The notes beneath the pieces were generated by a model that worked only from the letters and a program-made list of their open reading frames with translations, was not told the origin of the DNA and ran no database searches. This document shows positions 1-6,149 of a DNA stretch of 19,515 bases, piece by piece. Position 1 is the stretch's first letter, and each line of letters begins with the position of its first letter. A program made the position numbers and the translations under genes. This DNA is from Verrucomicrobia bacterium UBA3750 (GTDB taxonomy: Bacteria > Verrucomicrobiota > Kiritimatiellia > RFP12 > UBA1067). The stretch lies in the NCBI GenBank assembly GCA_002371755.1, contig DFGM01000046.1:1-19515 (forward strand), in the 5' to 3' direction.

Positions 1-1084
1 CGATGTTGTGAAGTTTGCGGCATCGACTCGACTTGCAGGCATAAAGAGATTCAAAAAACTGAACAGCCGTAGTGACCACGACCGGAGCATCCCAGTTCTC
101 GGAGGCGAGACGCGACTGCGGCGTTTCCTTTTCAGGATCGAAGTTAGAATGATGCTCAAGAACATTTTCCGCGCCCAGATATCCGCGCAGGATGTCGGCA
201 GTCTGCTCGATAATCGATGTGTACGGAATGACGTAGATGACACGTTTCAATCCATGGCGGAGCGCATGTTTAAAAGCAAATGCAGTCCCTGACAGAGTTT
301 TGCCGCCGCCTGTGGGCACTGTCAACGAAAAAAGACCCGGCGGCATTTCGGCCGCAGATTCACATGCCGTGCGTATCTCCGAACGAATCCGGTTGACGGG
401 AGTATCCGTTGCCGAGTGTTGTTTCTCGTCAAGCTTTGCAAAGAATCGCTCCGCAAGTGTGGCTAGCGGAACAGCCGAAGGCCGCAATGCCGCTCGTTCG
501 GGATCCATAAACGCCTCGGTGTCGAGAAAGTCGGCATCAACGAGACACGAATACATCATCCGAATCCAGAAAGAGAGCGAAGAATCGTCCCGGGAAAAGC
601 GAAAGGGCGGAAGACATTTCCTGCCTAGCCATTGCGCAGCATGAGACATCACCCAGTTCTGGACTGGAGGTTCGCTTAGTAGCGCGGCGTCGTTCTTCAG
701 ACGTTGTACAAGCGCCCCGTCTGGTGTTTGCCCTCCTGACCAGTCGGGCAGACCGGCATGATGCCCGGCAACGCAATATGCAAGGGCTTTGCCAAGACCT
801 TTCAAATTGTTGGCTAGCCAAATGGCACCCGCACTTGAATGGGAATGATTTCCATCGTCCGTTTCAGCATCTTCCAAACCATTGCAACGGCGCAAATACG
901 ATTGGAACGATGCTCTCGCCTTGCCGATGTCGTGTAATTCCCCCAAAACCCAGCCTAATTCATCACAGCCGAAGCAAGTCGCGAATTGCTTGGCAAGTTC
1001 AGCGGTTCCAGAGGAATGCTCGTCTAGGGTCTGCCAAGAGATGTTCTTTCCACTTGGCCGGCTATGTGCGTATATTTCAGGCAT
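1..1084 (-). CDS. cas3: CRISPR-associated nuclease/helicase Cas3, N-terminal part (runs off the left edge)
   Basis: Cas3 is the effector of type I CRISPR-Cas systems: recruited by Cascade, it nicks and unwinds target DNA. I translated this region by hand from the ATG at 1084 and found 361 uninterrupted residues continuing past base 1. An N-terminal HD nuclease domain shows H23, the HDIGK motif (H51-D52), a His-rich NHSHSSAG segment (80-86), GHHAG (107-111) and CLVDADFLDTE (180-190). The RecA-like helicase core starts with Walker A VPTGGGKT (256-263) and reaches the motif Ib area, VQFFESLYACKSSRCRKLHN (341-360). The HD-helicase fusion and the wording of these motifs resemble type I-C Cas3, but the subtype cannot be fixed without cas5/7/8. 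The ATG overlaps the stop of the upstream regulator gene by 8 bp (ATGCCTGA), implying translational coupling. The C-terminal half, including the DExH box, is outside the window. No CRISPR array is visible here. Confidence 0.93.
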   Translation of the reverse strand, partial: MPEIYAHSRPSGKNISWQTLDEHSSGTAELAKQFATCFGCDELGWVLGELHDIGKARASFQSYLRRCNGLEDAETDDGNHSHSSAGAIWLANNLKGLGKALAYCVAGHHAGLPDWSGGQTPDGALVQRLKNDAALLSEPPVQNWVMSHAAQWLGRKCLPPFRFSRDDSSLSFWIRMMYSCLVDADFLDTEAFMDPERAALRPSAVPLATLAERFFAKLDEKQHSATDTPVNRIRSEIRTACESAAEMPPGLFSLTVPTGGGKTLSGTAFAFKHALRHGLKRVIYVIPYTSIIEQTADILRGYLGAENVLEHHSNFDPEKETPQSRLASENWDAPVVVTTAVQFFESLYACKSSRCRKLHNI

Positions 1085-2123
1085 GGTTGAATATTTGTTT
1101 TGCAGCGGAGGTGGTTTGGGCGAGCAGAGCGCGGCGGGGGGAGATGTTGAGTGGAGGAATGGAAGGGGCGGGTTCCATGCAGGCGGGATGGGCGGCGTAA
1201 TGTTCGCGCAGCGAGTCACGGATGCGAATGCGGAGAGAGGGGTCGATCAGGCCGAGTTCTTCGAGGCGCAGGGCGAAGGCCTCTGCCGAAGCGCCGAATC
1301 TTGCCTTCAGTGCGCAGACGGCCTCAAGCGTCCATGAAGTCCTGGAAATTCCCGTTTCCGCCACGAACTGCCTGACTGTGGCGGCGGGCATGAGGAATTC
1401 CGCAGAGAAATCGGAAAGGAAGCGATGTTGTGCATGCGTATCTTCAATCGGGGTGAACGCCTCGGCGATAAAGATGCATGCCGAGCCGAGTTCATATGCC
1501 AGCCTATAGAGGTCGCGCTCCGGCGTGTTCCTTTCGTCAAGGATGATAGATAAGGATTTGCGGGACTTGTTCCACAAGGCCACGCTCTGCGCCTGGTATT
1601 GGAGCGGGATTTTGTAGATGCGCACACCCCTGAAATCAAGAGTTGCGGCCAGGTCGCCGAATGGAGCCAATCCGGTGCCGAGAAGCTTGCGCACTTCACC
1701 GGCTATTGCAGCGCCTTTGCCCTCAAGTCGCGCACTTGCAAATTTGGGGAAAATATCGCACGCGGAAGAAATGCCACGTTCATCCTCGATATTTCCGAGT
1801 TCTTCTTCATCCTTTATGATTGCAGAAAGAGTTTTGGCCGCCGCCGGTTCATTCCTCCGCAGTGCGATATAATCACCAGGAAGCGTTGCAATCATTTCAC
1901 GTTGCGATTTGGCATCTGAAGAAGAATCGGCACTGAACAAGTCGGTCAACGATATGCCAAGCGCTTCTGCGAGGCGTTCGACCGTCCGAATTGTAGGGCT
2001 CACACGATCCTTCTCGACCAGACAAAGCTGCGCGGGTGACATTGACGCACGAATGGCAAGCTCACCTTGCCCCATGCCTTTCCCCTTGCGCACTTGCGCA
2101 ATTATATAGCCTATCTTCAGCAT
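1077..2123 (-). CDS. XRE-family HTH regulator with degenerate ImmA/IrrE-like (M78 peptidase fold) domain
   Basis: Residues about 6-63 form an XRE helix-turn-helix (core GQGELAIRASMSPAQLCLVE, then a DLF end), so DNA binding is expected. The C-terminal half resembles the ImmA/IrrE (DUF955) domain: LAYELGSACIF at 208-218 sits where these proteins carry LAHELGH, and AEFLMP (241-246) matches the conserved segment after the active site. Both zinc histidines of HExxH are replaced (Y210, S214), so metalloprotease activity is unlikely; a sensing or dimerisation role is inference. I chose the ATG at 2123 (348 aa) rather than the in-frame TTG at 2162, because that TTG is part of the -35 box of the promoter and TATACT lies inside the extension. 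The gene overlaps cas3 by 8 bp, so it is probably the first gene of the cas transcription unit and a candidate autoregulator. XRE-ImmA pairs are otherwise common in prophages and stress loci. Confidence 0.85.
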   Translation of the reverse strand: MLKIGYIIAQVRKGKGMGQGELAIRASMSPAQLCLVEKDRVSPTIRTVERLAEALGISLTDLFSADSSSDAKSQREMIATLPGDYIALRRNEPAAAKTLSAIIKDEEELGNIEDERGISSACDIFPKFASARLEGKGAAIAGEVRKLLGTGLAPFGDLAATLDFRGVRIYKIPLQYQAQSVALWNKSRKSLSIILDERNTPERDLYRLAYELGSACIFIAEAFTPIEDTHAQHRFLSDFSAEFLMPAATVRQFVAETGISRTSWTLEAVCALKARFGASAEAFALRLEELGLIDPSLRIRIRDSLREHYAAHPACMEPAPSIPPLNISPRRALLAQTTSAAKQIFNHA

Positions 2124-2132
2124 ACGCGCAAC

Positions 2133-2162
2133 AGTATAGCACATTGTCTCCATCAATGTCAA
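2133..2162 (-). promoter_or_regulatory. Sigma70-type promoter of the HTH regulator-cas3 unit
   Basis: Read on the minus strand, TTGACA (2162-2157) is a perfect -35 box, followed by an 18-bp spacer and TATACT (2138-2133), a 5/6 match to the -10 consensus. Transcription would start about 7 nt further on, near 2126, only about 3 nt before the ATG at 2123. No Shine-Dalgarno sequence fits there, so the transcript is predicted to be leaderless or nearly so. Confidence 0.75.
2141..2159. promoter_or_regulatory. Inverted repeat between -35 and -10: candidate operator
   Basis: ACATTG (2141-2146), a 7-bp spacer and CAATGT (2154-2159) form a perfect 6-bp inverted repeat that overlaps the -35 edge and fills the promoter spacer. 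A dimeric repressor bound here would block RNA polymerase. The XRE protein encoded just downstream is the obvious candidate ligand, but that assignment is inference. Confidence 0.45.
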
Positions 2163-2204
2163 CGATTATTTTTTTATATTTGTCTTCATTTGTTTTGTAA
2201 TTTA
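2163..2204 (-). promoter_or_regulatory. A/T-rich upstream (UP-like) element
   Basis: Directly upstream of the -35 box is a strongly A/T-rich stretch that on the minus strand reads as A-tracts (for example AAATATAAAAAAATAAT). It occupies the position where UP elements contact the RNA polymerase alpha subunits, and stands out in an otherwise GC-rich window. It would be expected to strengthen the promoter. This rests on composition only. Confidence 0.5.
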
Positions 2205-2254
2205 TCCGCTCGAGCCGCTAGCCGCGCAGAATACCATTCCTTAAATCACATCGC

Positions 2255-2280
2255 CCCAATACACATTGGGTGATAACCCA
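2255..2280. repeat. Two overlapping small palindromes in the intergenic region
   Basis: CCCAAT (2255-2260), ACAC, ATTGGG (2265-2270) form a 6-bp inverted repeat. A second one, TGGGT (2267-2271), GATA, ACCCA (2276-2280), shares the TGGG bases, so the two hairpins exclude each other. TTTT follows on the plus strand (2281-2284). It could be a protein-binding site or a weak plus-strand terminator. The centre, CCAATACACATTGG, resembles the array core at the right end of the window. Confidence 0.4.
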
Positions 2281-2353
2281 TTTTGACTTCACGAATGGGG
2301 AAACTCCAGAATCTGCAGGAAACCGCGATTCAGAGAAGATGACCGAATGCGGC

Positions 2354-2379
2354 AATTAAACGCGTCGAATGCGGACGCG
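2354..2379 (-). terminator. Candidate rho-independent terminator of the thioesterase-end operon
   Basis: On the minus strand CGCGTC (2379-2374), a 7-nt loop and GACGCG (2366-2361) form a 6-bp GC-rich stem, followed by TTTAATT (2360-2354). It lies about 70 nt past the thioesterase stop. The U-tract is interrupted and the stem short, so this is a modest candidate. Confidence 0.4.
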
Positions 2380-2382
2380 GCA

Positions 2383-2418
2383 CTACTGAGCAATACAATT
2401 AAAGGAGCGTTGCGGTGG
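2383..2418 (-). repeat. Degenerate duplicate of the thioesterase gene 3' end
   Basis: This 36-bp stretch matches 2448-2483 at 29 of 36 positions. Read on the minus strand it would encode PPQRSFNCIAQ and a TAG stop, nearly the same as the thioesterase tail PPQRFLDCIAQ and its TAG stop. The offset is 65 bp, so it is in a different frame from the gene and is presumably not translated. Confidence 0.7.
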
Positions 2419-2447
2419 ACACGAAGGCGAGGAAACGCCCCCGCCTG

Positions 2448-2483
2448 CTACTGGGCAATGCAATCGAGGAAGCGTTGCGGGGG
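2448..2483 (-). repeat. Gene-terminal copy of the 36-bp imperfect direct repeat
   Basis: This is the copy inside the thioesterase gene, covering its last 11 codons and the stop codon. It pairs with the degenerate copy at 2383-2418. Conservation is best in the AGCGTTGCGG core and at the CTACTG end. Confidence 0.7.
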
Positions 2484-2846
2484 CGGGACTGGGCGGAATG
2501 TGGCGGAGGAAACGAAACAATGCCGCGTAAAGCCCTCCACAAGCACCATTTCCTCTCCCTTCCGGCGCACGATGCACGCGATTTCCATCCTGACCCCCTT
2601 CAACGCACGCACACTGGCCGTGATTTCCAGAAGATCGTCATATCGCGCCGGCGATTTGTAATCCAACTCGGCATGTATGACTGGCAGCATCCACCCTTCT
2701 TCCTCGCACTCGCGGTATGTGTACCCGCATTTGCGCATCAACTCATTGCGCGCGCGCTCGAAAAGAGTAAGATAATTGCCGTAGTAGACCACGCCCATCT
2801 GGTCGGTATCGGCATACGGCACTCGATATTCTATCGTGACTTCCAT
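2448..2846 (-). CDS. YbgC/4HBT-family acyl-CoA thioesterase
   Basis: This is a 132-residue hot-dog-fold protein. The N-terminal segment YADTDQMGVVYYGNYLTLFE (11-30) is the characteristic 4HBT/YbgC signature, with the catalytic Asp in the DTD motif, a GVVYYGNY turn and the following FERAR helix. Such enzymes hydrolyse acyl-CoA thioesters in the cytoplasm; YbgC itself is linked to the Tol-Pal envelope system, but no tol genes are visible here. The length fits the family. It starts 9 nt after the cysK stop, with no clear Shine-Dalgarno sequence, so it is probably expressed from the cysK message. The last 11 codons belong to a duplicated 36-bp segment, and the tail after the hot-dog core (VPPPQRFLDCIAQ) does not look conserved. 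Confidence 0.85.
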   Translation of the reverse strand: MEVTIEYRVPYADTDQMGVVYYGNYLTLFERARNELMRKCGYTYRECEEEGWMLPVIHAELDYKSPARYDDLLEITASVRALKGVRMEIACIVRRKGEEMVLVEGFTRHCFVSSATFRPVPPPQRFLDCIAQ

Positions 2847-2855
2847 ATGGTGGAA

Positions 2856-3782
2856 TCATGCAAAAAGCGGGGTGGAATAGTATCTTTCAGCGGTATCCGG
2901 GAGGATGGTAACCACCGTCTTGCCCTTACCGAGCCTCTTTGCGAGCTTTAGCGCCGCAAAGACGTTTGTCCCGGCGGAAATACCGGCCAAAAGCCCCTCT
3001 TTCCGCGCAAGATCGCGCGAACAATTCAATGCTTCTTCGTCGGTAACGACGCAAATGTGCGAATATATCTGCGTATTGAGGTTGTCTGGGATAAGCCCAT
3101 CGCCAATTCCCATCTGGAGATGCGTGCCCACCGTGCCGCCGGCGAGAATCGCTGCGTTTTGCGGCTCGACAGCCCATATTTCAATGGAAGGATTCTGCGC
3201 CTTGAGCACCTCGCCAATGCCGCTCAAGGTGCCACCCGTGCCGACCCCGGAGCAGAAACCATGGATAGGCTTCGCCGCCTGTGCCATTATCTCAAGGGCG
3301 GTGCCGTGGCGATGGGCCGCGGGATTTGCCGGGTTGGAAAACTGCTCCGGCACAAAAACCCTCGGATCTTCCGCAGCCATGCGCTGGCAGATGGCGCAAC
3401 ATTCGGCAATCGCATCGCCTATGTTCCCGGCATCATGGACCAGCCGCACCTCCGCCCCGTAGTGATTCACAAGCTTGCGCCTCTCTTCGCTCACAGAATC
3501 CGGCATCACGATTATGGTGCGATAGCCCTTCACGGCGCCTACGAGAGCAAGACCGATACCCTGGTTGCCGCTCGTCGGCTCCACGATGATGGAATCCGGC
3601 CTGAGCCGCCCCTTGGCCTCGGCATCTTCAATCATATTAAGGGCGGTGCGGGTCTTTATAGAGCCTCCCACATTCAGCGCTTCAAACTTCACCAATACCT
3701 CCGCCATGTCCGGCGTGGCCATCCTGTTCAGGCGCACAAGCGGCGTGCCGCCTACAGCCTCCAATATGTTGTTATAAATCAT
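2856..3782 (-). CDS. cysK: Cysteine synthase family PLP enzyme (O-acetylserine sulfhydrylase-like)
   Basis: This 308-residue protein has the length of CysK, which makes cysteine from O-acetylserine and sulfide in the cytoplasm. The N-terminus IYNNILEAVGGTPLVRL is typical. The PLP lysine is K43 in GGSIKTRTALNMI, the substrate loop is EPTSGNQGIGLA (68-79), and the phosphate loop is GVGTGGT. Two usual signatures differ: KDR is KTR and SGNT is SGNQ, and the late SAGTN replaces the common S(S/T)GA. The general fold and reaction type are safe, but the exact sulfur donor or substrate may not be the canonical one. I start at 3782, where homology to CysK begins. An in-frame extension to 3923 runs over the promoter and into the end of the GH127 gene and adds only low-complexity residues. 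The thioesterase gene follows after 9 nt. Confidence 0.85.
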   Translation of the reverse strand: MIYNNILEAVGGTPLVRLNRMATPDMAEVLVKFEALNVGGSIKTRTALNMIEDAEAKGRLRPDSIIVEPTSGNQGIGLALVGAVKGYRTIIVMPDSVSEERRKLVNHYGAEVRLVHDAGNIGDAIAECCAICQRMAAEDPRVFVPEQFSNPANPAAHRHGTALEIMAQAAKPIHGFCSGVGTGGTLSGIGEVLKAQNPSIEIWAVEPQNAAILAGGTVGTHLQMGIGDGLIPDNLNTQIYSHICVVTDEEALNCSRDLARKEGLLAGISAGTNVFAALKLAKRLGKGKTVVTILPDTAERYYSTPLFA

Positions 3783-3792
3783 TTGACCGCAT

Positions 3793-3821
3793 ATTTTACT
3801 CTTTTTTCCGCTTCCGCGCAA
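3793..3821 (-). promoter_or_regulatory. Candidate cysK promoter with near-leaderless geometry
   Basis: On the minus strand TTGCGC (3821-3816) is followed by a 17-bp spacer and TAAAAT (3798-3793), a 5/6 match to the -10 box. The start site would fall near 3786, about 3 nt before the ATG at 3782. The weak -35 box lowers confidence. It would let cysK and the thioesterase be expressed apart from the upstream glycosidase genes. Confidence 0.5.
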
Positions 3822-3852
3822 GCGCAGCACACGCAAAACCGGCGATTTCAAA

Positions 3853-6057
3853 TCAGTCGCCGAGCAGTCTGAGCCCGAACAGCCCGCCCGCGAGGCCTCC
3901 ATTGGCGGCTGCGAAAGTGACACGAATCTTCCCGTCCTTGCGGTTCATGGCTTGCTCCGGCACCTTGTATACCTCAGTGAAGAACTCGCCATGATGCCTG
4001 CCTTCAAGCTTCACGCTGGCGATTACGACGCCGTTCGCAATCACATCGAACTCGCGCCCACGGTCATCACCCCAGTAAGTCGCTTCGACTTCGCAATTCT
4101 TCGCGCCGTGCGGGTCGAGCGTATAGGAGAAGTACGAGCCGTGGCGCCAGTGGAGTCCCGAATGATATCCCTTGTCCGAGTTCTTCGATGCGGCGAGATC
4201 GTGTTCCGTCTCCGGCTGCTGCTCTCCCGGCTGAACCCTGTCGCGAGTGCGGCGTTCACGTTCGCGTTCCGCTGCGGCGGACTCCTCAAGAGCGGCCCTG
4301 CGCTCCGCCATCTTTTCCGCCGTCGTAAACTCCCAATATATCTGGTAGCGGCACTCGTGCAGCTTGTAGAACGGTACCAGGCCGTTCGTCTCCAGCGGCT
4401 TGCCTGCTTCGCGGTACTCCACCTTGTCTGCATCCACAAGCGGACCCCACGCGACATGCCCCATGCGCGAATCGTCGGCGAAGAGACCGTCAAGCCTGTC
4501 CTTGCCGCACTCCTTGCCGTATACGATAGGCCCTCGCATGACCGCCCCCCAGTCGCTGCCATCGGGAAGCATCTCTACATGCCACTCCATCGGACGCGAA
4601 GCGCGGATTCTCTCGCCCTTCTTCCATTCGCCCTTGTATGTTGCATAATGGTTGCCCTCGCGGACATGGACGACACCGCGGAAGGGGCGCAGGAATTCAA
4701 TCGTGGTCGTGCCGGACTCGGGGAAATCTGTCGTCTGGCGCAGCAGACCCTTGATGGCGGAGTCGATGAAAAGGTTTACGAAAATCTCGTTCTCTCCACG
4801 ATGGGCGTATATGAACCGCCCGTAGCGGCCGGGATTCTCCATCCCGGTGCCGACGCAGCACCAGAAGCAGTTGGCAGGGGTGGAATACACGCGGTAGTGC
4901 GCGGGGCGCGTCGGCGTGAAATACACGAATCCCGGATGTCTAGTATTCACGGAGGCGAGCAGATGATTGTAAAGCGCACGCTCGTAGAATGCCGCATATT
5001 CGGGCCTGGGATCGTGCTCGAAGAGGCGTTCTGTGAGGCGCAGCATGTTGTATGTATTGCACGTCTCCGGACCCTGGCGGTCGGCCATCAGCTTCTTGAA
5101 GCTGTCAAGCTCGTGAAAATGCTCGCCTACGGAATTGCCGCCGAACGCAACGCTGCGCCGCGTGACGATTTCGCGCCATACGTAATCCGCCGCATCCCAA
5201 CGCCTTTCGTCGCCCGCCACCTGCGCCGTGCGGGCAAGCCCGGCGAACTTCGGAATCTGCGTATTCGCGTGAAGTCCCGTCAATCTATCCTCGTGACGGT
5301 AGAGCGGGTCGAACACGCGGTTGTGCTCCCAGCGCTTCGCCTCGTCGAGATATTTCGTCTCGCCGGTGATTGCATAGACATCTGCAAACACCTCGTTCAT
5401 GCCGCCATATTCCTGGTCGAGCATCCTTTGCATCTTGGAGTCGTCAAGCTGCGATGTGATGCCTATCACCCAATCGCACATGCCAACCAGAACGGCCTTT
5501 GCCTTCTCGTTCGCCGTCTGCTCCCAGGCGTCGCGAAGCCCCGCCATCGTCTTGTGGACGTTATACCACGGCACCCAGCGCTTGAAGATTTCTTCGACGT
5601 TGCCGGCTTTTATCTTCGCCCACATTCCGGCGCCTTCGGGAACTCCGTCGCAACGCCCGTCGCCATTCGCGGTCTGGCAGCGCGCCAACTCGTCGACGCA
5701 GTAGTCCAAATGCTTCTTCAATTCGCCGTCGGCATCGTTGCCGGACGCGACGAGGTTGGCGAGTGCGCTCAGATAGTGCCCCAGCGTATGGCCGTCAAGT
5801 CCGCAACTCTCCCAGTTGCCGTAACTTTCAGCCTTCTTCGGCAAACCGGCCTCGCGCAGGAACGGCGCCAACAGCCTGTCGGGGTCCAACTCCTTCACAT
5901 ACGCCACATCGGCCTTGACGGCCGGGGTGAAAAGGCTTGCCTCCGAAACTTCCACCGCCGACAGCGGGAAAAGCGCCACCGCCCCCGCAGGTCCCTCCAT
6001 TGCCGCTTGAAGACCGACCGCCATCAGGGCCGCATACATCGACACTGCCATCTTCAT
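3853..6057 (-). CDS. Secreted GH127-family beta-L-arabinofuranosidase (DUF1680)
   Basis: This 734-residue protein matches GH127 enzymes such as HypBA1, which release beta-L-arabinofuranose from arabinosides using a zinc-bound cysteine nucleophile. The metal/catalytic set is intact: E331 and C333 in GPETCNTYNM and the C400-C401 pair in FWCCVGTGMENPGRYG, matching E338, C340, C417 and C418 of HypBA1. The N-terminus (MKMAVSMYAALMAVGLQAA...) is a plausible signal peptide, so it should act in the periplasm or outside the cell. The (alpha/alpha)6 barrel spans roughly residues 40-430, with beta-sandwich modules after it. A highly charged segment (about 580-625, rich in E/R/Q) links to a C-terminal beta domain (about 640-734). 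A perfect AGGAGG at 6072-6067, 9 nt before the ATG, fixes the start. The stop lies 70 nt before cysK, and the GH27 gene ends 92 nt upstream, so it belongs to the glycan-cleavage cluster. Confidence 0.93.
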   Translation of the reverse strand: MKMAVSMYAALMAVGLQAAMEGPAGAVALFPLSAVEVSEASLFTPAVKADVAYVKELDPDRLLAPFLREAGLPKKAESYGNWESCGLDGHTLGHYLSALANLVASGNDADGELKKHLDYCVDELARCQTANGDGRCDGVPEGAGMWAKIKAGNVEEIFKRWVPWYNVHKTMAGLRDAWEQTANEKAKAVLVGMCDWVIGITSQLDDSKMQRMLDQEYGGMNEVFADVYAITGETKYLDEAKRWEHNRVFDPLYRHEDRLTGLHANTQIPKFAGLARTAQVAGDERRWDAADYVWREIVTRRSVAFGGNSVGEHFHELDSFKKLMADRQGPETCNTYNMLRLTERLFEHDPRPEYAAFYERALYNHLLASVNTRHPGFVYFTPTRPAHYRVYSTPANCFWCCVGTGMENPGRYGRFIYAHRGENEIFVNLFIDSAIKGLLRQTTDFPESGTTTIEFLRPFRGVVHVREGNHYATYKGEWKKGERIRASRPMEWHVEMLPDGSDWGAVMRGPIVYGKECGKDRLDGLFADDSRMGHVAWGPLVDADKVEYREAGKPLETNGLVPFYKLHECRYQIYWEFTTAEKMAERRAALEESAAAERERERRTRDRVQPGEQQPETEHDLAASKNSDKGYHSGLHWRHGSYFSYTLDPHGAKNCEVEATYWGDDRGREFDVIANGVVIASVKLEGRHHGEFFTEVYKVPEQAMNRKDGKIRVTFAAANGGLAGGLFGLRLLGD

Positions 6058-6066
6058 TTATTCTTT

Positions 6067-6072
6067 CCTCCT
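6067..6072 (-). promoter_or_regulatory. Strong Shine-Dalgarno sequence of the GH127 gene
   Basis: Reading the minus strand, AGGAGG is placed 9 nt before the ATG at 6057. It is noteworthy because several other genes in the window have no such site and appear to be leaderless. The two initiation modes coexist here. Confidence 0.8.
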
Positions 6073-6149
6073 TGTATCCGGGGCAGTCGCAAAATCCAGC
6101 GAATACGGCAGGGCAGCGAACTCGACGTCAGATGCGAGAGAGCGTTTCA

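Noticed and set aside
8..644. Plus-strand open frames in the first 650 bases
   Set aside because: The minus strand encodes uninterrupted Cas3 with HD and Walker A motifs across the same bases.
2124..2162. TTG start at 2162 for the HTH regulator, giving 13 more residues
   Set aside because: The TTG is the first half of the -35 box, and the -10 box lies inside the extension, so it would not be on the transcript.
2267..2284. Plus-strand rho-independent terminator (TGGGT-GATA-ACCCA then TTTT)
   Set aside because: The stem is only 5 bp and no plus-strand gene lies upstream that would need it; kept only as a palindrome.
3783..3923. Upstream extension of the cysteine synthase gene to 3923
   Set aside because: It overlaps the GH127 3' end and the candidate promoter, and adds residues with no similarity to CysK; homology begins right at the 3782 start.
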